Of a stretch of 64,000 nucleotides of DNA, positions 17,308 to 28,100 are shown piece by piece. How positions within the stretch are numbered: position 1 is the first letter of the stretch; each line of letters starts with the position of its first letter. A program made the translations under genes and the position numbers. Under the pieces are notes generated by a model, which was not told the DNA's origin, ran no database searches, and saw only the letters and a program-made list of their open reading frames with translations. Source of the stretch: Paenibacillus dendritiformis (GTDB lineage Bacteria; Bacillota; Bacilli; Paenibacillales; Paenibacillaceae); NCBI RefSeq assembly GCF_021654795.1, contig NZ_AP025344.1, positions 2,108,501-2,172,500 on the forward strand, read 5' to 3'.

Positions 17308-18156
17308 GTGAAAAAAATAGGCGTTATTGGGGCTGGCGTGATGGGCAAAGGCGTTGCCCAGGCCTTCGCCCAATCGGGCTACCCGGTTGTGCTCATCGAT
17401 ATTTGCGAGAATATATTGTCGAAAGCGAGGGAGGAAATATATAACAACGTCAGGTTTCAGAGACTATTCCAAGGAGGGAAAAGCGCGGGAGATCCGGACG
17501 ACGTACTCTCCAGAATCCAGTTGTCTACGGATTATGAACTGCTGGCCGATGCGGATTACGTCGTCGAGAATGTAACGGAACAATGGGAGAGCAAGAAGGA
17601 GGTTTATCACAAGCTAGATCGTATCTGTGCGGATGAGTGTGTCATCCTGGCAAATACTTCATGCATCTCGATTACAAAAATCGCTGCCTTAACGAAAAGG
17701 CCATCCCTTATCGCGGGAGCGCATTTTATGAACCCGGTGCCGATGAAGCCGGCCGTTGAGGTTATCCGCGGGTATCATACGGCGGAATGGACGATAGAGC
17801 AGATTAAAGACCTGCTCTTGTCCATCGGGAAAGAAACGATCGTAGTGAATGATTACCCGGGCTTCGTATCCAACCGAATTTCTCATTTATTTATGAATGA
17901 AGCGGCCTTTGTCGTTCAGGACCAGATTGCTTCCCCTCAAGAAGTGGATGAAATCTTCAAAAAATGCTACTCTCACGCGATGGGCCCTCTGGAAACGGCC
18001 GATTTGATAGGCTTGGACACCGTGGTGCAATCATTGGATGTCTTATATGAAAGCTATCAAGACTCCAAATTTCGCTGCTGCCCCCTGCTGCGTAAAATGG
18101 TCGAGGCCGGCTTATGCGGCAGAAAGTCGGGACAAGGATTCTATACATATCAATGA
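17308..18156 (+). CDS. 3-hydroxyacyl-CoA dehydrogenase-like (FkbK/ZmaG type)
   Basis: A 282-residue NAD-dependent dehydrogenase with the Rossmann motif GVIGAGVMGKGVAQAF at the N-terminus. The catalytic segment AGAHFMNPVPMKPAVEVI is near residue 140, and the C-terminal helical domain ends in GRKSGQGFYTYQ. In hydroxymalonyl-ACP and methoxymalonyl-ACP pathways this enzyme oxidises glyceryl-ACP to tartronate semialdehyde-ACP. It is followed by ACP, acyl-CoA dehydrogenase and FkbH, which fixes the pathway. No O-methyltransferase is present, so the unit is likely hydroxymalonyl. The GTG start has TGGAGG upstream. Confidence 0.85.
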   Translation: MKKIGVIGAGVMGKGVAQAFAQSGYPVVLIDICENILSKAREEIYNNVRFQRLFQGGKSAGDPDDVLSRIQLSTDYELLADADYVVENVTEQWESKKEVYHKLDRICADECVILANTSCISITKIAALTKRPSLIAGAHFMNPVPMKPAVEVIRGYHTAEWTIEQIKDLLLSIGKETIVVNDYPGFVSNRISHLFMNEAAFVVQDQIASPQEVDEIFKKCYSHAMGPLETADLIGLDTVVQSLDVLYESYQDSKFRCCPLLRKMVEAGLCGRKSGQGFYTYQ

Positions 18157-18210
18157 AGCTCGGTAGAGGCGAATGGCCAAATTCGATGTTGGAGAAGAAA
18201 GGAGATTGTT

Positions 18211-18462
18211 ATGGAAGAGGCAAAGGCGAAGATCAAGCAATTTCTGAGCAGGTTTTTCAGAAAGCATGAAGTGCAGGATGAGGATGATATATTTGCATTG
18301 GGATATGTCAACTCTTTGTTCGCGATGCAATTGGTCATGTTCCTCGAAAAAGAGTTTCATATCCGGGTTGAGAATAAAGATCTGGACCTCGACAATTTCA
18401 GGTCGATCCAAAAAATATATGAACTTGTGGAGAGAAAAGCCGGCGTCGTTCATCATCCATAA
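18211..18462 (+). CDS. Acyl carrier protein for the glyceryl/hydroxymalonyl unit
   Basis: An 83-residue free-standing carrier protein. The phosphopantetheine serine is in GYVNSLFAMQLV near residue 35, a variant of the usual GxDSL in which Asp is Asn. This NSLFA form is typical of FkbJ/ZmaD-type carriers. It presumably carries the glyceryl group installed by FkbH through its oxidation by the flanking dehydrogenases. A paralogue with the same NSLFAM motif is at 63384. Confidence 0.88.
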   Translation: MEEAKAKIKQFLSRFFRKHEVQDEDDIFALGYVNSLFAMQLVMFLEKEFHIRVENKDLDLDNFRSIQKIYELVERKAGVVHHP

Positions 18463-18533
18463 ACCGCCGAATCATCGTTCACGGAGCCAAGGTCTGGCCA
18501 TGAATGAATAAAAATAGATAAGTAGGTATAATT

Positions 18534-19673
18534 ATGAAAATTGAATTGACAAAGGAACAACTTAACCGGCAAAAGGAGTTCAGGGAATTCGCAGATGATG
18601 CCGTCGTGCCCTATGCTGCACAGAACGACCGGGAAGAGCGTCTCGATCCCGAATTAATCGAGCGAGTGAAGGAGCGGGGATATCTTGGCTCCATGCTGCC
18701 GCAGGAGTATGGCGGAATGGGTTGGGATTGGGTTACGATCGGGCTCCTGAATGAAGAAATCGGACGCGGATGCTCTTCCTTGAGAAGCTTGTTGACCGTG
18801 CATGGCATGGTGGCGCTGGCTCTCCTCCGCTGGGGAAGCGAGGAACAGAGAAGCCGGTGGCTGCCGAAGATGGCCGCCGGCGAAGTGATTGGGGCCTTTG
18901 CGCTGACCGAGCCGGAGGTGGGCAGCGATGCCAAAAATGTGCAGTCCGTGGCGGCCGCCTCAGACGATAATTATGTAATCAATGGGCGGAAAAAATGGAT
19001 CACGATGGGACAGATTGCGGATCTCTATTTGATTTTTGCGAAGTGCGAAGGCAAACCAACGGCTTTTCTGGTCGAACGGGGAACTCCGGGTTTTTCCGCA
19101 GATCCTATCACCGGCATGCTGGGCGCCAGAGCTTCGATGCTGGCGGAACTGCATCTGGCCGATTGTATCATTCGGCAGGAAAATATGGTGGGCAGCGTCG
19201 GGACGGGATTATCCCATGTGGCGCTGCATTGCCTCGATTATGGCAGATATACGGTAGCCTGCGGATGCGTAGGCTTGGGGCAGGCTTGCCTGGAGCAGTC
19301 CGTACGCTACTCCAGACAAAGAAAGCAATTCGGCAAGGCGTTAAGGGAGAACCAGCTGATCCAGAAAATGATCACGGAAATGGCGGTCAATGTGAAGGCA
19401 GCAAGGCTGTTGTGCTACCACGCGGGCTATTTGAAGGATGTCATGGATCCGGATTCCATCATGGAGACTTGGACGGCCAAATATTTTGCGTCCAAAATGG
19501 TGAACCAGGCCGCAAGCGATGCGGTGCAAATCCATGGAGCGAACGGATGCAGCCATGACTATCCGGTGGAGAGGTATATGCGGGATGCCCGAATTAATGA
19601 GATTATTGAAGGAACCTCGCAAATGCATGAAATGCTGATCGCGCTTCACACGATCAGACAGATGCAGCCATGA
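18534..19673 (+). CDS. Acyl-CoA dehydrogenase-like oxidase (FkbI/ZmaE type)
   Basis: A 379-residue flavoprotein of the acyl-CoA dehydrogenase family. It shows AFALTEPEVGSDA near residue 123, WITMG near 158, and the C-terminal RDARINEIIEGTSQMHEMLIA segment. In this pathway it acts on the ACP-bound C3 unit and completes oxidation to hydroxymalonyl-ACP. The C-terminus overlaps the first possible start of FkbH (ATGA at 19670). A GC-richer paralogue is cut by the right edge of the window at 63639. Confidence 0.88.
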   Translation: MKIELTKEQLNRQKEFREFADDAVVPYAAQNDREERLDPELIERVKERGYLGSMLPQEYGGMGWDWVTIGLLNEEIGRGCSSLRSLLTVHGMVALALLRWGSEEQRSRWLPKMAAGEVIGAFALTEPEVGSDAKNVQSVAAASDDNYVINGRKKWITMGQIADLYLIFAKCEGKPTAFLVERGTPGFSADPITGMLGARASMLAELHLADCIIRQENMVGSVGTGLSHVALHCLDYGRYTVACGCVGLGQACLEQSVRYSRQRKQFGKALRENQLIQKMITEMAVNVKAARLLCYHAGYLKDVMDPDSIMETWTAKYFASKMVNQAASDAVQIHGANGCSHDYPVERYMRDARINEIIEGTSQMHEMLIALHTIRQMQP

Positions 19674-19699
19674 GAAAAGCCGGGTTGGAGGAATTAGGG

Positions 19700-20773
19700 A
19701 TGAATCATCATATCACCGCACAGAAAGAAAAACAAAAAATCAAATGTATCGTATGGGATCTGGACAATACGTTATGGGACGGGATACTTCTCGAAGACAG
19801 CAAGGTCTCGCTTCGGGATGGAGTCGTTGATATCATCAAAACGGCGGACAGCCGGGGAATACTGCAGTCTGTGGCAAGCAAAAACGAGCATCAAGCGGCC
19901 ATGGACCAACTGGAAGAGTTCGGGCTTGCCGAATATTTCATATATCCTCAAATCAACTGGAACGCGAAGTCCTCTTCCATCGCGGCGATTGCCAGAGCGA
20001 TTAATATCGGGCTAGACACGATCGCATTTATTGACGATCAACCCTTCGAAAGGGAAGAAGTCCAGTTTGTTCATCCTGAAGTCCTCTGTATCGATGCCGC
20101 CGCTTTGCCTTTACTCCCAAGCATGCCTGAAATGAATCCGAACTTTATTACGGAAGACTCCAGAAATCGAAGAAAAATGTATTTATGCGACATGAAACGC
20201 AATCGCGCCGAGGAAAGCTTCACAGGCACGCATGAAGAGTTCCTGGCGTCGCTCAATATGAAGTTCACGATATCCAGGGTAGGGGAAGGGGATCTGCAGC
20301 GCGCGGAGGAGTTGACGGTAAGAACCCACCAATTGAACACCACCGGTTACACCTACTCCTATGAGGAAATCGATCAGCTCAGAAAATCGGAGACCTCGCT
20401 GCTCTTAATTTCAGATTTGGAAGATAAATACGGAACCTATGGAAAGATCGGGCTCGCCCTTGTCGAACTGGGGCAGGAAGTGTGGACAATCAAGCTCCTC
20501 CTGATGTCTTGCCGCGTCATGTCCCGCGGAGTAGGAACCGTGATGCTGAATCACATTATGAACCTGGCCCAAAAAGCCAATGTGACGCTCCGCGCCGATT
20601 TTGTATCCACGGACAAAAATCGCGCCATGTATGTGACGTATAAATTTGCCGGCTTTCAGGAGGTTCATGAAGAAGGAGATTTCATTATCTTCGAAAATAA
20701 TCTGTCCGCGATACAGCCGCTGCCGGACTATATCCAGCTAGTCGTACAGGATGAAGCACATTCCTTATATTAG
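19700..20773 (+). CDS. FkbH-like glyceryl transferase/phosphatase
   Basis: A HAD-family enzyme of about 357 residues that takes 1,3-bisphosphoglycerate, removes phosphate and loads glyceryl onto an ACP. The HAD motif VWDLDNTLWDG is near the N-terminus and FIDDQPFEREEV near residue 112. The C-terminal GNAT-like half has LLLMSCRVMSRGVGT near 270, with the cysteine that carries the glyceryl thioester. ATG 19700 has GGAGG 9 nt upstream and matches the start of the paralogue at 62314; ATG 19670, overlapping the previous stop, would add ten residues. Confidence 0.9.
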   Translation: MNHHITAQKEKQKIKCIVWDLDNTLWDGILLEDSKVSLRDGVVDIIKTADSRGILQSVASKNEHQAAMDQLEEFGLAEYFIYPQINWNAKSSSIAAIARAINIGLDTIAFIDDQPFEREEVQFVHPEVLCIDAAALPLLPSMPEMNPNFITEDSRNRRKMYLCDMKRNRAEESFTGTHEEFLASLNMKFTISRVGEGDLQRAEELTVRTHQLNTTGYTYSYEEIDQLRKSETSLLLISDLEDKYGTYGKIGLALVELGQEVWTIKLLLMSCRVMSRGVGTVMLNHIMNLAQKANVTLRADFVSTDKNRAMYVTYKFAGFQEVHEEGDFIIFENNLSAIQPLPDYIQLVVQDEAHSLY

Positions 20774-20791
20774 AAGGAGGCATGAGCGAAA

Positions 20792-22045
20792 ATGGAGAAA
20801 TTCGCTTTTCTTTTTCCGGGGCAGGGCACGCAGTTTTTACAGATGGGAAAAGCATTTTATGATCAATATCCGATAGCCAGGCAGACCTTTGAGGAAGCAA
20901 GCGAGGTCTCCGGCCTGGATATGGCTAACCTCTGCTTCCATGGAAGCGTAAGCGGCATCAATGAATTTTCGAATATGCAGCTTGCCGTTTTGACGGCCGA
21001 GATTGCGATATTCAGGGCGTATATGGACGATTATGGCGTGTACCCTCAATTTGCGGTTGGCCACAGTATTGGAGAATATGCCGCATTGGTGAGCGCGGGA
21101 GCGGTGACCTTCGCGGATGCGGTAGCCATCATGATGAAGCGGGGAGAGCTGGTAAGCCGGATTATCGATAAAAATACGGGCCATATGGCAATCATTGAAC
21201 AAGCCGGCGCGCAAATGATAGAAGATTGCATCCAGGCCTCCCAGGCGCAGGATAGCGTTTATATTTCATGCTTTAATTCGGAGACTCAATATGCCATCAG
21301 CGGATGGAACGACAAGCTGGAAGCGGTGGAGCAGCAGCTGCTGGAGAAGGGGGCCCTCGTCTCGCCGCTATTTCACAGCCCGCCCATTCACTCTCCCCTT
21401 ATGAATGAGATTTGCATGGAATATTTGGAGTTTATGAACGGTTTTGAATTTTATCCATTCCGGTTTCCGGTGATCTCGAATTATACGGGGGCTCCTGTCT
21501 CCGATCCGGCAAAAATAGCCCAAACATTAACCTACCATTTAATCAGCCCCGTATTATTTACCTCTGCCATGGCCCTCTTTCATAGATATGGCGTTACGGC
21601 GACGATTGAAATGAGTCCCAAGCTGTTATTGTCGGAATTTATTAAGGAAAATCAGCCGAACATCAAAACGTACTGCTATGGCCTAATCAATGACAAGCAG
21701 CAGCTGGATGAGTTATTTCAGGCCGATCCGAATTTCGCCAAGGATATGCCCAATTTTGCGGGAAGATGCCTGAGCATACTCGTGTCGACTGAGAATAAAA
21801 ACCAGAACCAAAACGATTACAAAGAAGTGATTCGAATCTATGAAAAGATTAAAGAACAATACAATGATCAGCAGCGGAACCGGGCGGGAACGACAAGCGA
21901 CCCGCATGCGGAACTGCTCGAAATGTTAATTGCCGCGCTTCGAATAAAGAGGCTTGAACCGAGCCAATTGAAAAATTGCGTAAAAACCTTGTTGGATGAA
22001 ACCAATTCGTTCTACCGGTTTGCCAATGTATATAACGCCCTCTAG
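20792..22045 (+). CDS. Free-standing acyltransferase 1 (trans-AT)
   Basis: A 417-residue malonyl-transferase-type AT with LFPGQGTQFLQMG at the N-terminus, the active-site GHSIGEYAAL near residue 90 and the HSPLMNEI histidine region near 200. About 100 residues of polar, Asn/Gln-rich helical extension follow the AT fold. The adjacent synthase contains no AT domain, so this protein supplies an extender unit in trans. Its position directly after the FkbH set suggests hydroxymalonyl-ACP as donor; this is inference. AGAAGGAGG precedes the ATG. Confidence 0.88.
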   Translation: MEKFAFLFPGQGTQFLQMGKAFYDQYPIARQTFEEASEVSGLDMANLCFHGSVSGINEFSNMQLAVLTAEIAIFRAYMDDYGVYPQFAVGHSIGEYAALVSAGAVTFADAVAIMMKRGELVSRIIDKNTGHMAIIEQAGAQMIEDCIQASQAQDSVYISCFNSETQYAISGWNDKLEAVEQQLLEKGALVSPLFHSPPIHSPLMNEICMEYLEFMNGFEFYPFRFPVISNYTGAPVSDPAKIAQTLTYHLISPVLFTSAMALFHRYGVTATIEMSPKLLLSEFIKENQPNIKTYCYGLINDKQQLDELFQADPNFAKDMPNFAGRCLSILVSTENKNQNQNDYKEVIRIYEKIKEQYNDQQRNRAGTTSDPHAELLEMLIAALRIKRLEPSQLKNCVKTLLDETNSFYRFANVYNAL

Positions 22046-22083
22046 ACAACGAAGTTCATGAAGACGGCAAGGAGGCGTTAAGA

Positions 22084-22173
22084 ATGTACATGGAAGCATG
22101 CGAGTTCAGGTTCACGATATCTTTGAGGAAAGTGGGATCACGCGATGAATCATCTCGATCGTCCGCCTTATAA
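22084..22173 (+). other. SD-led 29-codon ORF overlapping the PKS start
   Basis: ATG 22084 follows a strong CAAGGAGG (22068-22075) and reads 29 codons to TAA 22171-22173, overlapping the PKS start (22145) by 29 bp in another frame. The PKS start has only a distant, weak site. The reading frame probably delivers ribosomes to the PKS start; a peptide function is possible but unsupported. Confidence 0.4.
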
Positions 22174-25100
22174 AGACGATGATATAGCCGTTATCGGCAT
22201 AGGGCTCCAAATTGCCGGCACGAACAACCTGGAGGAGTTTTGGGGAATATTCGAACATAATATCGACTGTATCAGGGATCTGCCTCAAGGCCGCCAGGAC
22301 GACATGGAAGACCTTGCTCAACTCTATTCGCTGATGATGCCGAACCCGACGGGCCGCATTTCGTACAACAAGGCCGGATATTTGGATCGGATCGACGAAT
22401 TCGATTACGAGTTTTTCAAAATCTCGCCGATCGAGGCGCAGGTGATGGATCCGATTCAGCGGATTCTGCTGCAGACGATTTTTCATGCCTTCGATGACGC
22501 GGGATACACTCCGGACATGCTGAATGGGACAAAAACCGGCATTTTCATTGGCTATACGCCAGGCTCGACGAAAGATAATTATTCCACGAATATTTTTCAT
22601 AACAATCCGGAGTTGATTAAATACTCCAATGTCGGCAATATGCCTTGCATGGTGCCCTCGCGCGCTTCGTACATATTGAACTTGAAAGGGCCGACGATGA
22701 TTATCGATTCGGCATGCTCCTCCTCGCTTGTGGCCATTCATGATGCGTGCGTGAGCCTTAAAAACGGAACTTGTACGATGGCGGTTGCCGGCGGCATTCG
22801 GCTCCACTCATTTCCTATCGCATATGATGATATGAATGTGGGATTCGAGACGGATGACAATAAAACGAGGACCTTCGATAACGCCGCCAGCGGAGCGGCC
22901 ATCGGAGAAGGATCGGCCGTGGTCTTGTTAAAACCGTTGAAGGCGGCAGAGCAAGACAAGGATCATATTTATGCGGTCATCAAGGGGTCGGCCATAAATA
23001 ATGATGGGGCTTCCGCCAGTATTACGGCACCCAATCCTGCCGCGCAAGCGAATGTCATATTGGACGCATTGGCATTATCCGGCGTGGCCGTTGAAGAAAT
23101 CGATTATATTGAGACCCATGGGACAGCGACCGCGCTCGGAGATCCGATTGAATTTAGAGGGTTAACCAGCGCATTTGAGAAATTTACCGACAAAAAGCAA
23201 TTCTGCGGATTGAGTTCATCCAAAAGCAATATTGGGCATCTCTATGAAGCGGCAGGCGTAGCTTCCTTTATCAAGGCGCTTGCGGCGATCAAGTATAAAA
23301 AGATACCGGGAGCAAGTCATTTCAATATACCGAATTTGAAAATCGATTTTTGTGATTCTCCTTTCTATATCAGCAATACGACCCAAGAATGGAAAAAGGA
23401 TGGCTTGCGAGTTTGCGGCATAAGCGCTTTCGGCATCAGCGGGACGAACTGTCATGTCATTGTGCAGGAATATGAGAATCAAGTTGAACATTTGCCGGCG
23501 CCGGCTATCAATCTGCTTGGCATATCGGCCAAGTCATTGGACAGCATGATTACCTTAGTTCATAACTATAAAGACTATCTCGAAAAAACGGAAGCCGATG
23601 CGAGCCTGTTTGCCGCCAATGCCAATCTGTACCGGGCTCATTATGCCAAAAGGGCAGCCGTCATGTTTTCGAACCGCGATCATTTGCTTGCGATTTTGAA
23701 CCGCTTAGCCGCGGCCGATCCAAGCGAATGGGCGGATATCGAGGGCGTATACTACTTAGACCAGCCCAATGAGTCCCAAGAGATGGATTATACTCAAATC
23801 CGCTCCGCGTCAAAACGATGCAATGCCAGCTTAAAGAGGGAGTCAGACGGCAGCCTGCATGCTGATTTCCATTATTTGGCCAGAATGTACAGCTGCGGCG
23901 CCAAACTCGATTGGAGCGCACTCTATCAAGGGATAGAGCCCAAGCATATTCCACTGCCTTATTACCCCTTCAAACGAACTCGCTGCTGGCTGCCGAAAAA
24001 AGAGAAAAAAAAGAACTGGACCGAACTGGCCAGCCGATTGCAGCATCCGAAAAAAGAGGAGGAATCCGTTCCCGTTTCCTCTGATTTGTTCTATAAAAGA
24101 GTATTTGTCCAAGCCGGTTCCATCGTCAAAAACCATGACCTTGGAAGATGCTTGGTCATCCATCGGCAAGAGGATCCGGTTGAAGCGCTGCGGGCTAGTT
24201 TGCAACAAAGATTTTTTGCCGTCGACATGATAGGCATCGATATAGACGAAGCGAAAAGAACGGGGATTGAAAAGTACTTCAGCCAATTATTCGGCGAGAT
24301 CCCGCATAAGGACATTTCTCATCTTGTCATCGCCGATTTGCATGGCCAAAAAGAGAGCTGGTCCGCTGAGCAATTGCTCGACAGGCAAAAGGCACAGTTG
24401 CTGAGCGTGGCAAGCATCTATCGTGAATTTGCGAACTACGAGAACCGCTTGAAAATTACGCCTCTTCTGAACGTTTGCTTTCCAGTGACCGGGGACGAAC
24501 CGGATGTGAACCCGAACCACTCCTCTGTGTTCGGGCTGTGCAAGTCGTTGAACCGCATGTTCAAAAATATGACTTCATGCTGCATCGATATGGATGATAC
24601 AACCGATTGGGGCAAGATCGCCGATGAGATTTGCGGCATGTCCGATAAGGATATTGTCGCTTACCGCGACAATCAACGCTATTATGAAGGCTTGCATGAA
24701 GCCGAGCTCGCAGCGGATACCCAGCGGGCCGTCATACAAGATGACGGGGTGTATTTCATAAGCGGCGGCTTGGGCGGGATAGGCTTTGAGACCGCGATGG
24801 AAATGGCGCATCGCGCAAAAGATGTATCCCTGATCCTTGTCGGGCGCACCCGGCTCCCAGAGCCATCGGAATGGGATGCGATACTGCGAGCCCATCCGGA
24901 GAGCGACTTGGCCGAGAAGATCGGGCGTCTCCGCATGCTCCAGGCGAAAACGAAACAAGTGGAGTATCATGCGGTCGATATCGCCGATGCGGATGCGCTG
25001 CAATTCGTCCTGCAATACATCAAGACGAAGTACGGGAAGATTAACGGTGTCATCCATGGCGCAGGAATCAGCGGGGGCATTACCTTCGATCAGCTCAATG

Positions 25101-28100
25101 AGGAGCATCTCGCGAGCATCCTGATGCCGAAAGTGATCGGAACGTATATGCTGGATCATTTCACGAGGGATCAGAACCTGGATTTCTTTCTGATGTTCTC
25201 CAGCATTTCGACCATTTTTAGCAGCGCCGATCTGCCCGGATATATCGCAGGCAATATCTATTTGGACAGCTATAGCGAATACCGCAGCAGAGCATGCGGA
25301 AGCAAGAGCATTACGGTCAACTGGGCCACTTGGTCCGAAATTGGCATGGCGGTAAAATCAAAGTTTACCATTGACACCCTATTTCAGACGATCAAGACGA
25401 AAGAGGCAATCCAGGCTTTATTTTCCGTGCTGCAGCAGGGCAGCGGTTCTGTCGTCGTGGCGAGGTTGAATCTCAAGGATAAAATTTCGATGCTGTTAAA
25501 GACGTATCCGATGGAGCTATCCCCGAAAATTGTCGAAGCTCTGAACGAGAATGCGGAGGCCGGCCGCCATCGCGGCAGCTCGCACGAGGCCGGCCAACGG
25601 GAACCGTACGGGGATGTGGAAGCAGCGCTCATCAAAGTATGCTGCAAAAATCTCGGCTACGAGGAGATGAATGTCCATCATAATTTCTTTGAGCTGGGCG
25701 CCAACTCGATACTATTGTCCATTATTTACAAGGATCTGAACGAGGTGTTTCCCGGAGTATTGCAAGTAACCGATCTGTTCTCCTACCCGACAATCAGCTT
25801 GTTGGCAGAGCATATAAGCAATCAAATGGCATCATCAGTCTCTCCATCCCGCCCGGAGCCGGAAGCCGAAGCTGCTCGACGAATAAGCAGGGACACTATA
25901 GCTGTTGCGCCGGTCCCGGTTGAACCAGCCTCTGTTGAAGCGACTCTTTCCGCTTCCGCTGCACCTGGCGATACCGCTCTGCCGGGCGCCGAGTTCCCGG
26001 CCGAGTTCCCGCCGGTTGAAGCCAGAACGATGGAGCAGGATGACGGCGTCGCCATTATCGGTGTCGGACTGGATCTTCCCGCTTGCCGCGATTTGCGCAG
26101 TTATTGGGAAGTTCTTATCCATGGCATCAACGCAGTCAGGGATATCCCGCCGGAGAGATCGGCCGACATTACGAAGCACCTGCGGGCGCGCAATTTCAGT
26201 GAAGAGCAAATCAAATTTAGAAGATGCGGCTATCTGGACGAAGTGAATAAATTCGATCATGCGTTTTTCGGAATTTCTCCGCGCGATGCGGCCTTGCTTG
26301 ACCCCGTCATGCGGCTCTTCCTGCAATGCTGCTCCAATGCAATCGATGATGCCGGCTATGGCGCGGACGGCGTGAAGGGCACGAATACCGGCGTATTTCT
26401 TGGGTATACGGCCAATATTGGCAATGCGTATAACCGGCTTTTATACGAAATGGATCCGAAGCTGTTCAATGACGCTTTGCCGATCGGGCAGGTGAGCATG
26501 ACCGCCAGCAGAGCCGCCTATGTGTTCGATCTCAAGGGACCCAGCATGGTCATCGATACGGCCTGCTCGTCCTCCCTGGTTGCCCTGCATATGGCGTGCG
26601 AGCAGATCCGGTTCGGCAAATGCCAGATGGCGCTAGCTGGCGGAGCCTCCATTATGGCCATTCCTCTGGCGGATGGAACCGGAATCGGCTTTGAATCCCC
26701 GGAAGAAAAAACAAGGGCCTTTGCCGACAATGCAAGCGGATCGGCCATCGCCGAGGGAGTCGGGGTGGTGCTGCTCAAATCGTTGAAGCAGGCGCAAAAG
26801 GATGGGGACTCCATCTATGCCGTCATTAAAGGAAGCGCGATTAATCAAGATGGCAGCTCTTTTGGCATTGCCGCTCCGAACTATTTGGCGCAATCGGAAG
26901 CTATCCAAAAGGCCTGGCACAATGCGGGCGTAACGGCTCACGACATCAGTTATATCGAAGCGCACGGCACAGGCACGCAGCTGGGAGATCCGATAGAGAT
27001 CAGGGGAATTCATAACGCATTCGAAGCATTTACCGACCACAAACAAATATGCGGCATCGGTTCGGTGAAAACCAATCTAGGCCATGCGAACGAAGCGGCG
27101 GGGATGTGCGGCTTATTCAAATGCATCCTCGCGCTGCAGCATAAGCTTATTCCGCCTACACTGCATTTTCAGGCGCCGAACCAAAATATCGACTTTATTC
27201 ATTCTCCTTTATATGTTGTCGACAAAGCTACTCCGCTTAAGGCAAAAGGAGAAAAGGCGATCCTCGGGATAAGCGGATTTGGCATGAGCGGAACGAATGC
27301 GCACATTATTTTGGAAGAGGCGCCGAAGGCGGCGAGCCGCGTCAAAACCCGCCGCAAGCACCCGTTCATCTTTACGGTATCGGCCCGAACGGAAAAAGCC
27401 GTATTTCAATTAATCCGCCGCTATCGGGCTTATTTGCGGGAAAACACGACCGTCGATCCGATGGATCTCGCCTGCACGCTCAATCGGGGAAGAAAGCATT
27501 ATTCGCACCGTTTGGCTTTTATCTATTATCATCATGAGCTGCTGGCGAAGCTGACGGAATTGGCCCAATTTGACTCCTTTGCCCGCATCGCGCATGACTG
27601 GTGCCGCAGCGGCCATTACTCGATAGTTCCGGAGAGCAAGCAAGAGAAATATCCGCATGAGATCACTTCGAAGGAACAGCAAAAGCTCAGCGATGAGGCG
27701 AATTCGTATTGCGCGACGGCGGATAAGCATAATGCCGCACAGTTGCAGCTCATTATCGACTGCTATATCAAAGGCGCAACCGTCAGATGGAGCGCTTTGT
27801 ATAACGAACCGTTTCAGAAGCTCCATTTGCCGACTTACCCGTATGCAAGGAACCATGCTTGGTATCCGATACCGGTCAAAGAAACACCGGCGCCGCGCGA
27901 GAATACGATATATGATCATTTCTTCCATCATAAGCGCTGGGTGGTACAGGAAGAAAGTACGGTTACCTTGCCGCCGGAAGAGGAGACTTATGTACTGGTT
28001 CACGGCAAGAGCGATGGCCCCCCTCTTCTTGCCCGCGCGTTGCGGGAAAAGGGAGTAAGAGTGATTGAGGTGTTTGCGTGTCATGACGGCTTTGCCAAAG

